A DNA stretch of 64,000 bases from DASVRZ01 sp038230215 (GTDB taxonomy: Bacteria > Verrucomicrobiota > Verrucomicrobiia > Chthoniobacterales > DASVRZ01): contig JBBRNR010000005.1 in assembly GCA_038230215.1 (NCBI GenBank), forward strand, positions 124,001 to 188,000, read 5' to 3'. A model generated the notes under the pieces. The model was not told the DNA's origin. It made no database searches and worked only from the letters and a program-made list of their open reading frames with translations. Of this stretch, positions 16,362 through 25,671 are shown in pieces (the stretch's first letter is position 1; each line of letters opens with the position of its first letter). The position numbers were made by a program, and so were the translations under genes.

Positions 16362-19300
16362 ATGAACTTCGAGCTCTGGCTTAAAAGTCACCGCCGCTCG
16401 GTGCTTTTCCTTTTCGCCCTGCTCACTCTGGGCGGGATTTTCGGCGGGCTGCAACTGCCCGTCGCATTGTTTCCCAAAGCGGATTTCCCCCGCGTCGTCG
16501 TCGATATCGATGCAGGCGAACGGCCCGCCGCGCAGATGGCGTTGCAAGTCACCGCGCCGGTCGAGGAAATGCTCCACACCGTGCCTGGCCTGCGCTCCGT
16601 GCGTTCCGCGAGCAGCCGTGGAAACGCCCGCATTTCGCTGAATTTCGAGTGGGGCCACGACATGACGGCGGCGACGTTGCAGATCGAAACCGCGATGTCG
16701 CAAGTGCTGCCGTCGCTGCCTGACGGCACGACTTATAATGTCGAGCGGATGAACCCCAGCGTCTTCCCAAGCATGGCTTACAGCTTGATCTCGGACACGG
16801 TGTCACCCGTGGCATTGCGCGATCTAGCATTGCGACAAATCCGACCGGTTTTCTCGGCGGTGAAAGGAGTCGCAAAGTTCGAGGTGCAAGGTGGCGACGA
16901 AGAGGAAATCCACGTTTTACCCAATCCCGCGCGACTGGCCGCCGCCGGATTGACTCTGGACGATCTTTCCACGGCGCTCTCCGGCGCGAATGTCGTCTCC
17001 GCCGCAGGCCGTTTGGAAGATCGGGGCAAGCTGTTTCTCGTGCTGACAGATTCCCGTTTGGGCGATCTGAATTCCGTGCGTCAGGTCATCGTTCATAGCA
17101 GTCCGCAAGGCATCTTGCGGCTCAGCGACGTGGCCGAAGTCACTCGCTCTTCCGTGCCGAAACAGACTCGCGTCACTGCCGACGGCCATGTCGCGGTGCT
17201 CATTCAAATCTATCAACAACCCGACGCGAACACCGTGCAGATCGCCCGCGATTTGCGCACTGCGCTCGACGAAGTAAAGCCGCAACTCCCCGCCGGAGTT
17301 CGCATTGCAAACTGGTATGATCAGAGTCAGCTCATCCTCGCCTCCGCCGACAGCGTGCGCGACGCCGTCATCATCGGAGTCATTCTAGCCGGTGGCGTGC
17401 TGCTGCTTTTCTTGCGAAATACACGCGTCACCCTGGTCGCGATCCTGTGCGTTCCCGCCACGCTGGCAGCGACTTTGCTCCTGCTCAACGTCCTCCAAAT
17501 GAGTCTAAATATCATGACGCTAGGAGGCATGGCGGCGGCGGTCGGGCTGATCATCGACGACGCCATCGTCATGGTCGAACACATCGTGCGCCGTCTGCGC
17601 GATCCGCTTTCGCACGGAAATGCGAGTGGCAGCAGCATCCTCGGCGCAGCGTCGGAATTCACCCGTCCGCTGGCAGGCTCGTCGGCTTGCACACTGATCG
17701 TATTTGCCCCGCTAACTTTCCTCTCCGGGGTCACCGGCGCGTTCTTCAAAGCGCTCTCGCTCACCATGGCGTCGAGTTTGCTCATATCATTTTTAGTCGC
17801 GTGGTTAGTCGTTCCGCTCCTCTCCGAATGGCTCCTAGCTGGCCGCGACAACCACGTTCCCGATGGCTCGTGGACGCTGAAGGCGCACTCATTTTATCGC
17901 AAATGGTTAGGAGCACTCCTGCGTCGTCCATGGTTAGCATTGCTTTGGATCCTGCCATTTCTAATGGTCGGCTATATTAGTTACACTCGCGTCGGTTCCG
18001 GTTTCATGCCCGCGATGGACGAGGGTGGATTCGTGCTCGATTACGTCGCCACCCCGGGCACCGCACTCGCGGAAACGGATCGCATTCTCGGTGGTATCGA
18101 GAAAATCCTCAAAGACACGCCCGAGGTGGAAACGTACTCGCGCCGCACCGGACTCGGTCTCGGCGGTGGACTCGTGGAAGCTAATGAAGGCGATTTTTTC
18201 GTCCGTCTGCGTTCTGGAAAAAGACGCCCCGCAGACGAGGTGATGGATGAGATTCGCGCCGAAATCAACAAAACCGCGCCCGCTCTCGACATCGAAATGT
18301 TCCAGCTCATGGAGGACATGATCGGCGATCTCACCGCCGTGCCCGAGCCCATTGAAATCAAACTCTACTGCGACGACGACAAACTCCTCACCCAGCTCGC
18401 GCCGAAAATCGCCGCCGCCATCGGCACCATTCCCGGCGTGGTCGATACCAAAGACGGCCTGACTCTCGCCGGCGACGCCATCAACCTCCGCGTGGATCGA
18501 GAAAAAGCCGCGCTCGAAGGTCTCGATGTCGAATCCGTCAGCAAACAACTCACCGGCGCCATGGACGGCACTGTCGCGACCGAGGTCCAGCGCGGTCCGA
18601 AAATGGTCGGCATCCGAGTGGGACTTCCCTTGCGCGACCGCGAAAGTCTAGATCGATTGAAAGCCCTGCCATTGAGGGCCAGCGACGGACACATTCTCCC
18701 CCTCAGCCGCGTTGCCACATTGGAAATCGAGAGCGGCCAGCCACAAATCACTCGCGATAACTTGAAGCTGATGGTCCCCGTCACCGGCCGCATTTCCGGA
18801 CGCGATCTCGGCTCCACCATTCGCGATTTACAGGCGCTCTTGAAAAAGCCTGGAGTGCTTCCCAACGGAGTTACATACGAATTAGGCGGCACCTACGCCG
18901 AGCAGCAAAAGGCCTTCGCGGGTCTCATCACGGTCTTCGGAGCCGCCACCGCACTGGTGTTTTTGCTCCTGCTTTTCCTCCAGGAAAGCTTCCGCGCCGC
19001 CGCCGCGATGTTGCTCTCCACTTTACTAACACTGCCCGCCGTTTTCATCGGACTTTGGCTCACGAAAACAGAGCTCAACATCTCGTCCATGATGGGCCTC
19101 ACCATGATCATCGGCATCTCCGGCGAGGTCGCGATCTTCCTAGTCTCCGAGTTAGACGAAATGCCCTCCGACATGCCAATGATCGACGCCTTTATTCAGG
19201 CTGGTCTCAACCGAATGCGCCCCATCGCCATGACCACTCTGGCCGCAATTCTGGCTCTGGCTCCGCTCGCCCTAGGCATCGGCCAGGGTTCCGCGATGCA

Positions 19301-19409
19301 GCAACCGCTCGCCATCGCCATCATCGCCGGCTTGCTAGCTCAGTTCCCGATGGTCCTCCTCATCCTCCCCGTCATTCTCCGCGTGATGGCTGGCCGGTCC
19401 CGCAAGTGA
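16362..19409 (+). CDS. RND-family efflux pump inner-membrane transporter
   Basis: This 1015-residue AcrB/CusA-superfamily pump has twelve membrane segments in two halves, each with a large periplasmic porter domain. Transmembrane segment 4 carries GLIIDDAIVMVEH, the paired Asp proton-relay motif of HAE-type drug pumps; classical CusA-type metal pumps instead have a single Asp there. The metal-binding methionine triad of CusA could not be identified. The gene closes the channel-adaptor-pump operon and is followed by a weak hairpin only. The regulatory box suggests metals, the TM4 motif suggests organic compounds, and the substrate therefore stays open. Confidence 0.93.
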   Translation: MNFELWLKSHRRSVLFLFALLTLGGIFGGLQLPVALFPKADFPRVVVDIDAGERPAAQMALQVTAPVEEMLHTVPGLRSVRSASSRGNARISLNFEWGHDMTAATLQIETAMSQVLPSLPDGTTYNVERMNPSVFPSMAYSLISDTVSPVALRDLALRQIRPVFSAVKGVAKFEVQGGDEEEIHVLPNPARLAAAGLTLDDLSTALSGANVVSAAGRLEDRGKLFLVLTDSRLGDLNSVRQVIVHSSPQGILRLSDVAEVTRSSVPKQTRVTADGHVAVLIQIYQQPDANTVQIARDLRTALDEVKPQLPAGVRIANWYDQSQLILASADSVRDAVIIGVILAGGVLLLFLRNTRVTLVAILCVPATLAATLLLLNVLQMSLNIMTLGGMAAAVGLIIDDAIVMVEHIVRRLRDPLSHGNASGSSILGAASEFTRPLAGSSACTLIVFAPLTFLSGVTGAFFKALSLTMASSLLISFLVAWLVVPLLSEWLLAGRDNHVPDGSWTLKAHSFYRKWLGALLRRPWLALLWILPFLMVGYISYTRVGSGFMPAMDEGGFVLDYVATPGTALAETDRILGGIEKILKDTPEVETYSRRTGLGLGGGLVEANEGDFFVRLRSGKRRPADEVMDEIRAEINKTAPALDIEMFQLMEDMIGDLTAVPEPIEIKLYCDDDKLLTQLAPKIAAAIGTIPGVVDTKDGLTLAGDAINLRVDREKAALEGLDVESVSKQLTGAMDGTVATEVQRGPKMVGIRVGLPLRDRESLDRLKALPLRASDGHILPLSRVATLEIESGQPQITRDNLKLMVPVTGRISGRDLGSTIRDLQALLKKPGVLPNGVTYELGGTYAEQQKAFAGLITVFGAATALVFLLLLFLQESFRAAAAMLLSTLLTLPAVFIGLWLTKTELNISSMMGLTMIIGISGEVAIFLVSELDEMPSDMPMIDAFIQAGLNRMRPIAMTTLAAILALAPLALGIGQGSAMQQPLAIAIIAGLLAQFPMVLLILPVILRVMAGRSRK

Positions 19410-19564
19410 TTTAGCTGCCAAATGCTCCGCATTTTGGAGATTAGCAGAGGGCGTCACCCTTCCCAGGCACCTGTCCTCCTGTGGCTAACATAGTAAGGAA
19501 GCAAGGCGCACGCCTTTCCTAAATGTGTGGTTTTCAGCCAGATCCCACGTCGAGCATGGCTCAC

Positions 19565-19640
19565 TGGTGACCCTAACGGGATTCGAACCCGTGTTACTCC
19601 CGTGAAAGGGGAGTGTCCTAGACCTCTGGACGATAGGGTC
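19565..19640 (-). tRNA. tRNA-Glu (UUC)
   Basis: The minus strand folds as a complete tRNA. Acceptor arms are GACCCTA and TAGGGTC, the anticodon stem CTCCC/GGGAG encloses loop CTTTCAC with anticodon TTC, the T-arm has loop TTCGAAT, and the discriminator is A. CCA is encoded at the 3' end. It stands alone between the pump gene and the beta-mannosidase gene. Confidence 0.95.
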
Positions 19641-19743
19641 ATTTTCCTTGCAGGAAATGAGGGCTGGATATTCCAATCGTTTCCCATCTTTGGCAAGTGG
19701 AATTTCATCGCTTTTCCCGGCCCTTTGTTGCATACCATTTCGT

Positions 19744-22215
19744 ATGGCTACCTCCCCTCTGCTCCCCTCACAAGCGCGCTTTTATGACACGGAGCAGAAA
19801 CGCTGGCTTGATGCCGCAGTTCCCGGCTGCATTCACACCGATCTGCTGCGTCATGGCCTGATCAAAAATCCTAACTGGGGCTCGAACGAACGGGAGTTGC
19901 AGTGGATTGAGGAGAGAAATTGGAAATACGCCGTCACATTTCAAGTCGGGCCAGATTTTCTCGAGCACAATGAGTTGGATATGGTCGCTGATGGACTCGA
20001 CACGCTGGCTACGGTTTTCGTCAATGGAGAGGAAGTCGCTCGCACGAAGAACATGTTTATCGGCTATCGCTGGCCGGTGAAGCCCCTCTTGAAAGAAGGC
20101 ACCAACGAAGTGCGCGTGGAATTTGCCAGCACACGAGGCTACATTCAGGCGCATCGAACGAAGAATCATTTCCCCGAGTGGAATGATCCAGTAGGTGGCA
20201 GCTCGGTCCTTCGCAAAGAGCCCTGCAACTTTGGCTGGGACTGGGGGCCGCGCTTAGTCACGGCTGGGATTTACAAAAATATCCGGCTCGAAGCGTGGTC
20301 GGGAAATCGGATCGAGTCGTTGAAGATTCGTCAGACCCATGCCCGAAATCGCGTAACGTTGGAACTCATCCCTGAGCTGGCTAGGCGTTCAAGATTGCCC
20401 AACTACCGCTCAGTCCTGAAGAGGGATGGCAAGATTATCGCAGAGGCTTCGGGCTTGGTTTTGAAAATCAACGAGCCCGAACTTTGGTGGCCGAACAACA
20501 TGGGCGCGCAGTCGCTTTACGAGTTGAGGGTGGAGTTACTAACCAATGAAACTGTCATCGACTCAGTGACGCGCAGGATAGGTTTGCGCACGATTGAATT
20601 GGACCGGCACAAGGATGAATGGGGCGAGACATTCCAGTTTAAGTGCAATGGCGTGGCGCTTTTTGCGAAGGGTGCGAACTGGGTGCCATCGCATGTGTTC
20701 GCTTCAGAGGTTAGCCGCGATTCTCTGGACCTCCTTCTAACATCGGCCGCAAAGGCGAATATGAACATGATTCGCGTCTGGGGCGGCGGCGTGTATGAAG
20801 TGGATGCGTTCTACGATCTCTGCGATGAAAAAGGGCTGCTCGTCTGGCAGGATTTCATGTTTGCCTGTGCGCTTTATCCGGGAACAGAAGAGTTTCTAAC
20901 CTCCGTGGAGCAGGAGGCGGAATATCAAGTCAAACGTTTGGCGCATCACGCCTCGCTCGCCTTGTGGTGCGGCAACAACGAGATCGAGCAAATGCCAGCG
21001 GAGATCGTGAAAACAGCGGAGCGCAAAAAAGCCTACGAAGCGATTTTCCACCAGTTGCTTCCTGGCGCGGTGAAAAAGTTTGATGGCGTCACCAGCTACT
21101 GGCCGAGCTCTCCACACAACCCGGCGGGCTATCACAAAGGACCGAACAGCGAGCGTGGTGGCGACGCGCATGACTGGGATGTGTGGCATGCCCGCAAGCC
21201 CGTTAAAAGTTACGAGGCCAAGTTCTTTCGTTTTTGCTCGGAGTTTGGCATGCAGTCCTTCTCGTCGCCAGAGATTGCGGCCACTTTTTGTCCACGGACG
21301 GAGATGAATATTTTCAGCCCTGAGATGGAGAATCATCAAAAGAATCCTGCCGGGAATCAGATCATACTCGATTACATTTCGCGCCGTTATCGTTTTCCAA
21401 AGGATTACTCGTCGCTCTCATATTTGTCGCAATTGAATCAGGCGTATTGCATGAAGGTCGCGGTGGAGCATTTCCGGCGGCAAATGCCACGCACGATGGG
21501 TGCACTTTACTGGCAACTGAACGACATCTGGCCCGGTTTTTCGTGGAGCTCGCTCGAATTTGGCGGCAAATGGAAAGCACTACATTTCGAGGCGAAGCGC
21601 TTCTTCGCACCCTTGTTGGTTAGCGCATTTCTGCCGGGCGATGAGAGCACTGGGATCGGCAACCGCCTGCAAACGACGATCAGCGACGTGCAATTTTACA
21701 CGGTCTATGATGGCCGCACACAGCTGGACGGCACGTTGTATTGGACGCTGTATCATCTCACCAACGGAGTAGTTCGCGAGACGCAAAAACCCCTCGCATT
21801 GGCACCAGGGAAATCGGTCATGCAGCTCAAAGTCGATTTCAAAAAAGAACTGGCCGAATACGGGCACGCCCATCTTGTGCTACGTGTCTGGGTGGAAGGC
21901 AAATCGGGTGTGCTGGCCGAAAATACTGTTTTTTTCACAGCGCCGCGCTTCATGGATCTGCCGCGTACAAGCATCGGCTCGACTCTCCGTAAAGTCGCAC
22001 GGGGCACATACGAGCTCGAGTTCGTTTCTAAAAATTTCCACCACGGCGTGATGCTGCAAATTCCCGGACTGCAGGCCACGTTCAGCGACAACTACTTCGA
22101 TCTTTTTCCAAGTGTGGCACATCGGGTGCAGGTCGCTGTGGCGCACGACATCGATTATGCGCAATTCAATCGCTTGAGAATGCAGCCTGTGTCTCTGGTG
22201 AACAGCTACTCCTAA
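19744..22215 (+). CDS. Glycoside hydrolase family 2 beta-mannosidase
   Basis: This 823-residue enzyme releases non-reducing beta-mannosyl residues from manno-oligosaccharides. The N-terminal sugar-binding domain contains VPGCIHTDLLRHGLI and NFGWDWGPRL, both typical of beta-mannosidases. The TIM barrel carries RVWGGGVYE, the acid/base Glu413 in WCGNNEIE and the nucleophile Glu500 in SEFGMQSF. No signal peptide is present with this start, so it is probably cytoplasmic; a longer in-frame start upstream would add a hydrophobic but poor leader and was rejected. It appears monocistronic and ends at a bidirectional hairpin shared with the convergent amt gene. Confidence 0.92.
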   Translation: MATSPLLPSQARFYDTEQKRWLDAAVPGCIHTDLLRHGLIKNPNWGSNERELQWIEERNWKYAVTFQVGPDFLEHNELDMVADGLDTLATVFVNGEEVARTKNMFIGYRWPVKPLLKEGTNEVRVEFASTRGYIQAHRTKNHFPEWNDPVGGSSVLRKEPCNFGWDWGPRLVTAGIYKNIRLEAWSGNRIESLKIRQTHARNRVTLELIPELARRSRLPNYRSVLKRDGKIIAEASGLVLKINEPELWWPNNMGAQSLYELRVELLTNETVIDSVTRRIGLRTIELDRHKDEWGETFQFKCNGVALFAKGANWVPSHVFASEVSRDSLDLLLTSAAKANMNMIRVWGGGVYEVDAFYDLCDEKGLLVWQDFMFACALYPGTEEFLTSVEQEAEYQVKRLAHHASLALWCGNNEIEQMPAEIVKTAERKKAYEAIFHQLLPGAVKKFDGVTSYWPSSPHNPAGYHKGPNSERGGDAHDWDVWHARKPVKSYEAKFFRFCSEFGMQSFSSPEIAATFCPRTEMNIFSPEMENHQKNPAGNQIILDYISRRYRFPKDYSSLSYLSQLNQAYCMKVAVEHFRRQMPRTMGALYWQLNDIWPGFSWSSLEFGGKWKALHFEAKRFFAPLLVSAFLPGDESTGIGNRLQTTISDVQFYTVYDGRTQLDGTLYWTLYHLTNGVVRETQKPLALAPGKSVMQLKVDFKKELAEYGHAHLVLRVWVEGKSGVLAENTVFFTAPRFMDLPRTSIGSTLRKVARGTYELEFVSKNFHHGVMLQIPGLQATFSDNYFDLFPSVAHRVQVAVAHDIDYAQFNRLRMQPVSLVNSYS

Positions 22216-22267
22216 CAGTTGGAATGGCGGATTCCCTCTGCTGCTCCGTACCGTTTCGACAAACAAA

Positions 22268-22296
22268 AAGCGCGCCGGATTTCTCCAGGCGCGCTT
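22268..22296. terminator. bidirectional terminator hairpin
   Basis: AAGCGCGCC and GGCGCGCTT form a perfect 9-bp stem with loop GGATTTCTCCA between the convergent beta-mannosidase and amt genes. An A-tract precedes it on the plus strand, giving a T-tract for the minus-strand transcript. The same 11-base loop occurs in the terminator at 50013-50048. Confidence 0.8.
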
Positions 22297-22316
22297 GATG
22301 AAATGAGACGGCAGAG

Positions 22317-23765
22317 TTAGGCGATGTAACCTTCTTCGCCATGGTCACTGATATCCAAACCGGCGGTTTCGCCTTCTGGGCTGAGTCGCAGACCGATGAT
22401 GGCCTTGATCACGTAAGCAATGATAACAGTCGAGACGATGGACAGCACGAGAGTAAGCGCCACAGCTTTAAACTGCTCGATCACGAGAGTTTTGCCGACG
22501 ATGGCCTTGAGGTTCGTGTTCAGGTTGGAGTTCACATCAGCCGTGGCAAGCACACCGGTGAGGATGGCTCCGAGAGTGCCGCCAATCGCGTGCACCCCGA
22601 AGGTGTCGAGGGCGTCGTCATAACCGATGGCGTTCTTGACGAAGACCACGAAGATGTAAGGAACGATGGCAGCCAGCAGACCGATAACCATCGCGCCATT
22701 GGCGTCCACAAACCCGCAGGCAGGAGTGATAACCACGAGACCCGCCACAATGCCGGAGCAGAAACCAAGGATCGAAGGATGGCCCTTGTGGAACCACTCG
22801 ATCACGGCCCAGATGAAGCCCGCAGTGGCCGCAGCCAGCGTCGTCGTCATGAAGGCATTGGCGGAAACCCCGTCAGCAGCGACAGCCGATCCGGCGTTAA
22901 AGCCATACCATCCGACCCAAAGCATGCCGGTGCCGACCATACAAAGCACCATCGAGTGCGGCGCCATCTTATCTTTGCCGAAGCCCAGGCGCTTGCCGAG
23001 GATGATGCAAAGAATGAGCGCAGACCAACCGGAGGTCATGTGCACTACAGTGCCACCTGCGAAGTCGATGGCCTTGATGCTGGCACCTGCATTCCAGACA
23101 CCGTTCATCATGCCAGTGACGCCCCAGACCATGTGGGCCATTGGGAAGTAAACCACGAACATCCAGACGAGGATGAAAGCCATGATCGCACTGTATTTCA
23201 TGCGCTCGGCGATAGCACCCACGATCAAAGCCGGGGTGATGATCGCGAACATTAGTTGATACATCGAGAACACATTTTGCGAGACCCAGTAGCTGTAATC
23301 ACCGTTAGGCGCACTCGTGACGCCCTTGAGGAAGAAATATTCCGTGCCGCCGAGGTAGGGGGCAAGACCAGGATTGCTCGTGGCGAAGCTCTTACCGAAA
23401 ACTAGGCTGTAGCCGAATGCCCACCAGAGAATAGTCACCAAGCCAGCGCAGCCTAGACATTGAGCGAGCACGCTGAGGACGTTTTTCTGACGAACCAAGC
23501 CGCCGTAGAACAGAGCCAGACCGGGCAGGGTCATGAAAAGAACAAGAGCCGCGCAGGTCATCATCCAGCCGTTGTGGCCAGGGCCGGGAATTGTGGACAA
23601 GACTCCCTTTGCCGCAGTGTTGTTCATGTACGCCTCAAGATCGGCCACACGCTCCTCCACCGTCGGAGTGGGTGTGGGAATTTGTGCTTTCAGTGAGAAC
23701 GGCACAAGAAAGAATGCGGCGAGAAGCGCACCTAGAGTGGCTAAGTAAGAGTAGGTTTTAGTCAT
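22317..23765 (-). CDS. amt: Ammonium transporter (Amt family)
   Basis: This 482-residue channel for ammonium uptake in the inner membrane has an N-terminal signal-like segment and a periplasmic helix, then eleven membrane segments. Family landmarks are FYGGLVRQKN near the start of the core, VVHMTSGWSAL with the first pore His, and FGVHAIGGTLGAIL with the second pore His. The C-terminal tail (ETAGLDISDHGEEGY) matches the GlnK-responsive tail of Amt proteins. No glnK gene is next to it. It is the last of four minus-strand genes and may have its own promoter in the 115-bp gap upstream, where no sigma-54 site was found. Confidence 0.93.
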   Translation of the reverse strand: MTKTYSYLATLGALLAAFFLVPFSLKAQIPTPTPTVEERVADLEAYMNNTAAKGVLSTIPGPGHNGWMMTCAALVLFMTLPGLALFYGGLVRQKNVLSVLAQCLGCAGLVTILWWAFGYSLVFGKSFATSNPGLAPYLGGTEYFFLKGVTSAPNGDYSYWVSQNVFSMYQLMFAIITPALIVGAIAERMKYSAIMAFILVWMFVVYFPMAHMVWGVTGMMNGVWNAGASIKAIDFAGGTVVHMTSGWSALILCIILGKRLGFGKDKMAPHSMVLCMVGTGMLWVGWYGFNAGSAVAADGVSANAFMTTTLAAATAGFIWAVIEWFHKGHPSILGFCSGIVAGLVVITPACGFVDANGAMVIGLLAAIVPYIFVVFVKNAIGYDDALDTFGVHAIGGTLGAILTGVLATADVNSNLNTNLKAIVGKTLVIEQFKAVALTLVLSIVSTVIIAYVIKAIIGLRLSPEGETAGLDISDHGEEGYIA

Positions 23766-23880
23766 GGGTTTTAGGTTGGGTTACAGTTTGAAAAAATCGG
23801 GCATGCTATTTTAGGAAAGACGGTGTGGTTTTGGCGAGGATTTAATCCTATTAGGAAGGCAAAACTGAAAGCAGCTAGAT

Positions 23881-25170
23881 CTAAAGTTTGCCTGTTTTTA
23901 ACAATAAGGCGACCACTGCGAGGACCGGGAGGAGCACAGGCAGAGAGAACTTAAAGACGTAGGCAAAGAAATGCGGCGTGTGGACTTTGGTGTGGTCGGC
24001 GATGGATTTCACCATGAGATTGGGGCCGTTACCAATGTAAGTCATGGCTCCAAAGAAAACGGAGCCGAGTGAGACCGCGACCACGTAGAGCCCGTCCTGC
24101 TTGAGGAATTGGGCGACATGGGCGGTGTTGTTCAAGTCGAGATGCCGCACACCGAAGGCGGCGGAGAGAAACGCGAGGTAGGTGGGGGCGTTATCGAGCA
24201 CCCCGCTAAGGGCTCCGCTCAGCCAGTAGAATTGCGCTGGCGCATTCAGTCCCAGCGCAGCGGCATGCAACTGAAGGTAATCTAAGGCCGGGATCATGGT
24301 CATGAAGATCCCTGCGAAGAGCCACGCGACTTCCTTGATGGGGTTGAAATTGAAATGGTTCGCTTGGTGAATGCGCTGTGGCGTGATCCGGTAGGCAGTG
24401 AAGGCAGAGACGACCAGGATGATTTCGCGCCAGAGGGGTGGAGCAAAAATCACAGCTCCGAGAATCCCGGCCAGAGGGGGGAAACTTTTCAAGCCCTCGA
24501 TTTTGAAAGTTTCATGGACGGTTTCCATTTCCCGCACGGCTCTTGGAGCGCGGACGAAGTTGCTCCGGTCGAAGAGATAGAAGATGGCGATGAGAGCGGT
24601 CACAGCGAAACACCAGGCGGGCCAACAATGTTGGGAGACCCACCAGAATGGAACTCCCTTCAGGTAGCCGAGGAAGAGCGGTGGGTCGCCAATCGGCGTC
24701 AGACATCCGCCGACGTTGCTGATGATGAAGATGAAGAATGCGGTGTGGAAATTCGTGTAGCGATATTTGTTAGAGCGCAACCAAGGTCGGATGAGCAGCA
24801 TGGAGGCACCGGTGGTGCCAATGAGGTTGGCGAGGATCGCTCCAATGAGAAGAAACAGGCAGTTAGCCAGTGGTTTCGCCTCGCCTTGGATGCGGATATG
24901 AATGCCTCCGGCGACGGTGAACAGCGAGCCGATGAAGACGATGAAACTGGCATATTCCGCGACCACCCCCAGAATGCGGGGCGCGGCGTGCATCCAGAGG
25001 TAATACGCAACGCAAATGGAACCGAGACCCAAGGCGATCTTCGGGTAATGCCGTTCCCAGACGTGGGGAAAGAGCAGCGGAATCACGGCGATGCAGAGCA
25101 GCATGGCCCCAAAAGGCAGCACCATCAGTGGATGCGGATCCAGCCCTTCAGAGATCAATGCTAGAAACAT
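23881..25170 (-). CDS. NhaD-like sodium:proton antiporter (CitMHS_2/UIT-type)
   Basis: This 429-residue membrane protein has about eleven segments. IGTTGASMLLIRP and SNVGGCLTPIGDPPLFLGYLKG are the conserved ion-binding re-entrant motifs of the ion transporter superfamily, most like the NhaD/UIT branch. A second inverted copy lies near SGALSGVLDNAPTYLAF. It probably exchanges sodium for protons, though organic anion transport cannot be excluded. It lies 22 bp downstream of a small membrane protein gene, so the two are probably cotranscribed, between two ammonium transporter genes. Confidence 0.85.
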   Translation of the reverse strand: MFLALISEGLDPHPLMVLPFGAMLLCIAVIPLLFPHVWERHYPKIALGLGSICVAYYLWMHAAPRILGVVAEYASFIVFIGSLFTVAGGIHIRIQGEAKPLANCLFLLIGAILANLIGTTGASMLLIRPWLRSNKYRYTNFHTAFFIFIISNVGGCLTPIGDPPLFLGYLKGVPFWWVSQHCWPAWCFAVTALIAIFYLFDRSNFVRAPRAVREMETVHETFKIEGLKSFPPLAGILGAVIFAPPLWREIILVVSAFTAYRITPQRIHQANHFNFNPIKEVAWLFAGIFMTMIPALDYLQLHAAALGLNAPAQFYWLSGALSGVLDNAPTYLAFLSAAFGVRHLDLNNTAHVAQFLKQDGLYVVAVSLGSVFFGAMTYIGNGPNLMVKSIADHTKVHTPHFFAYVFKFSLPVLLPVLAVVALLLKTGKL

Positions 25171-25192
25171 GCCTGGATTCCTTTTTCTGCAA

Positions 25193-25531
25193 TCAGGACC
25201 GCCACTTGTAGGCGAGAACAGTGCTTATGATGGTCACCAGACTGATTCCCGACATGACGTAAGCGGGGACGGTGAGTTCGGGTTCTTTTTTGCAGCGCCA
25301 AAGAAACGCCCCAGCACGGCCCGTGCAAAGCATGGCGGCGAAGAAAGCGAGCGCCCAGCCAAAGTCCTTCTGGCGGGTATCGGTCGCGGAATAAGCGGAA
25401 AGTAGGAGAAAGGCGCTAGCCATCAAGATGTTGATGAGGGTGGGTTTGCTGCTTGTTAGCCGCCAGACATAGACGCCGGATATAAGAACGATAAGGGAGG
25501 CAACGGCAAGAGTGAGGGTGAGATAATTCAT
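25193..25531 (-). CDS. Small membrane protein of unknown function
   Basis: This 112-residue protein has about three to four hydrophobic segments (LTLAVASLIVLISGVYVW, FLLLSAYSA, FFAAMLCTG, ISLVTIISTVL). No family is recognised. It begins 92 bp after the hairpin that ends the upstream amt gene and ends 22 bp before the antiporter gene, so it may be an accessory subunit or simply share the transcript. Confidence 0.65.
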   Translation of the reverse strand: MNYLTLTLAVASLIVLISGVYVWRLTSSKPTLINILMASAFLLLSAYSATDTRQKDFGWALAFFAAMLCTGRAGAFLWRCKKEPELTVPAYVMSGISLVTIISTVLAYKWRS

Positions 25532-25622
25532 AAAAATAGCTGAAGGGAACGGATTCTGGATGGACGCGATGGGAGTTCAAGTAGAATGAGGACAGCTCAG
25601 ATGTCCGGGGCTGAAAATGGAA

Positions 25623-25651
25623 ACTCCCGCCCGTAGATTGCACGGGCGGGA
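25623..25651 (-). terminator. terminator hairpin after the second amt gene
   Basis: A perfect 11-bp stem (CTCCCGCCCGT and ACGGGCGGGAG) with loop AGATTGC lies 21 bp past the amt stop. On the minus strand it is followed by TTTCCATTTT, a broken T-tract. It separates the amt gene from the antiporter pair. Confidence 0.75.
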
Positions 25652-25671
25652 GAATCACATTTAATTGGATG

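Noticed and set aside
19418..19436. terminator after the RND gene
   Set aside because: CCAAATGC and GCATTTTGG form only an imperfect stem and no T-tract follows.
19648..19743. 32-residue N-terminal extension of the beta-mannosidase
   Set aside because: It starts close to the tRNA gene, adds no conserved sequence, and the family domain begins right after the ATG at 19744.
22341..23255. 304-codon plus-strand frame opposite the amt gene
   Set aside because: Antisense shadow rich in His/Asp/Glu; the minus strand encodes a clear Amt protein.
24355..25164. 269-codon plus-strand frame opposite the antiporter gene
   Set aside because: Antisense shadow; acidic low-complexity sequence with no domain.
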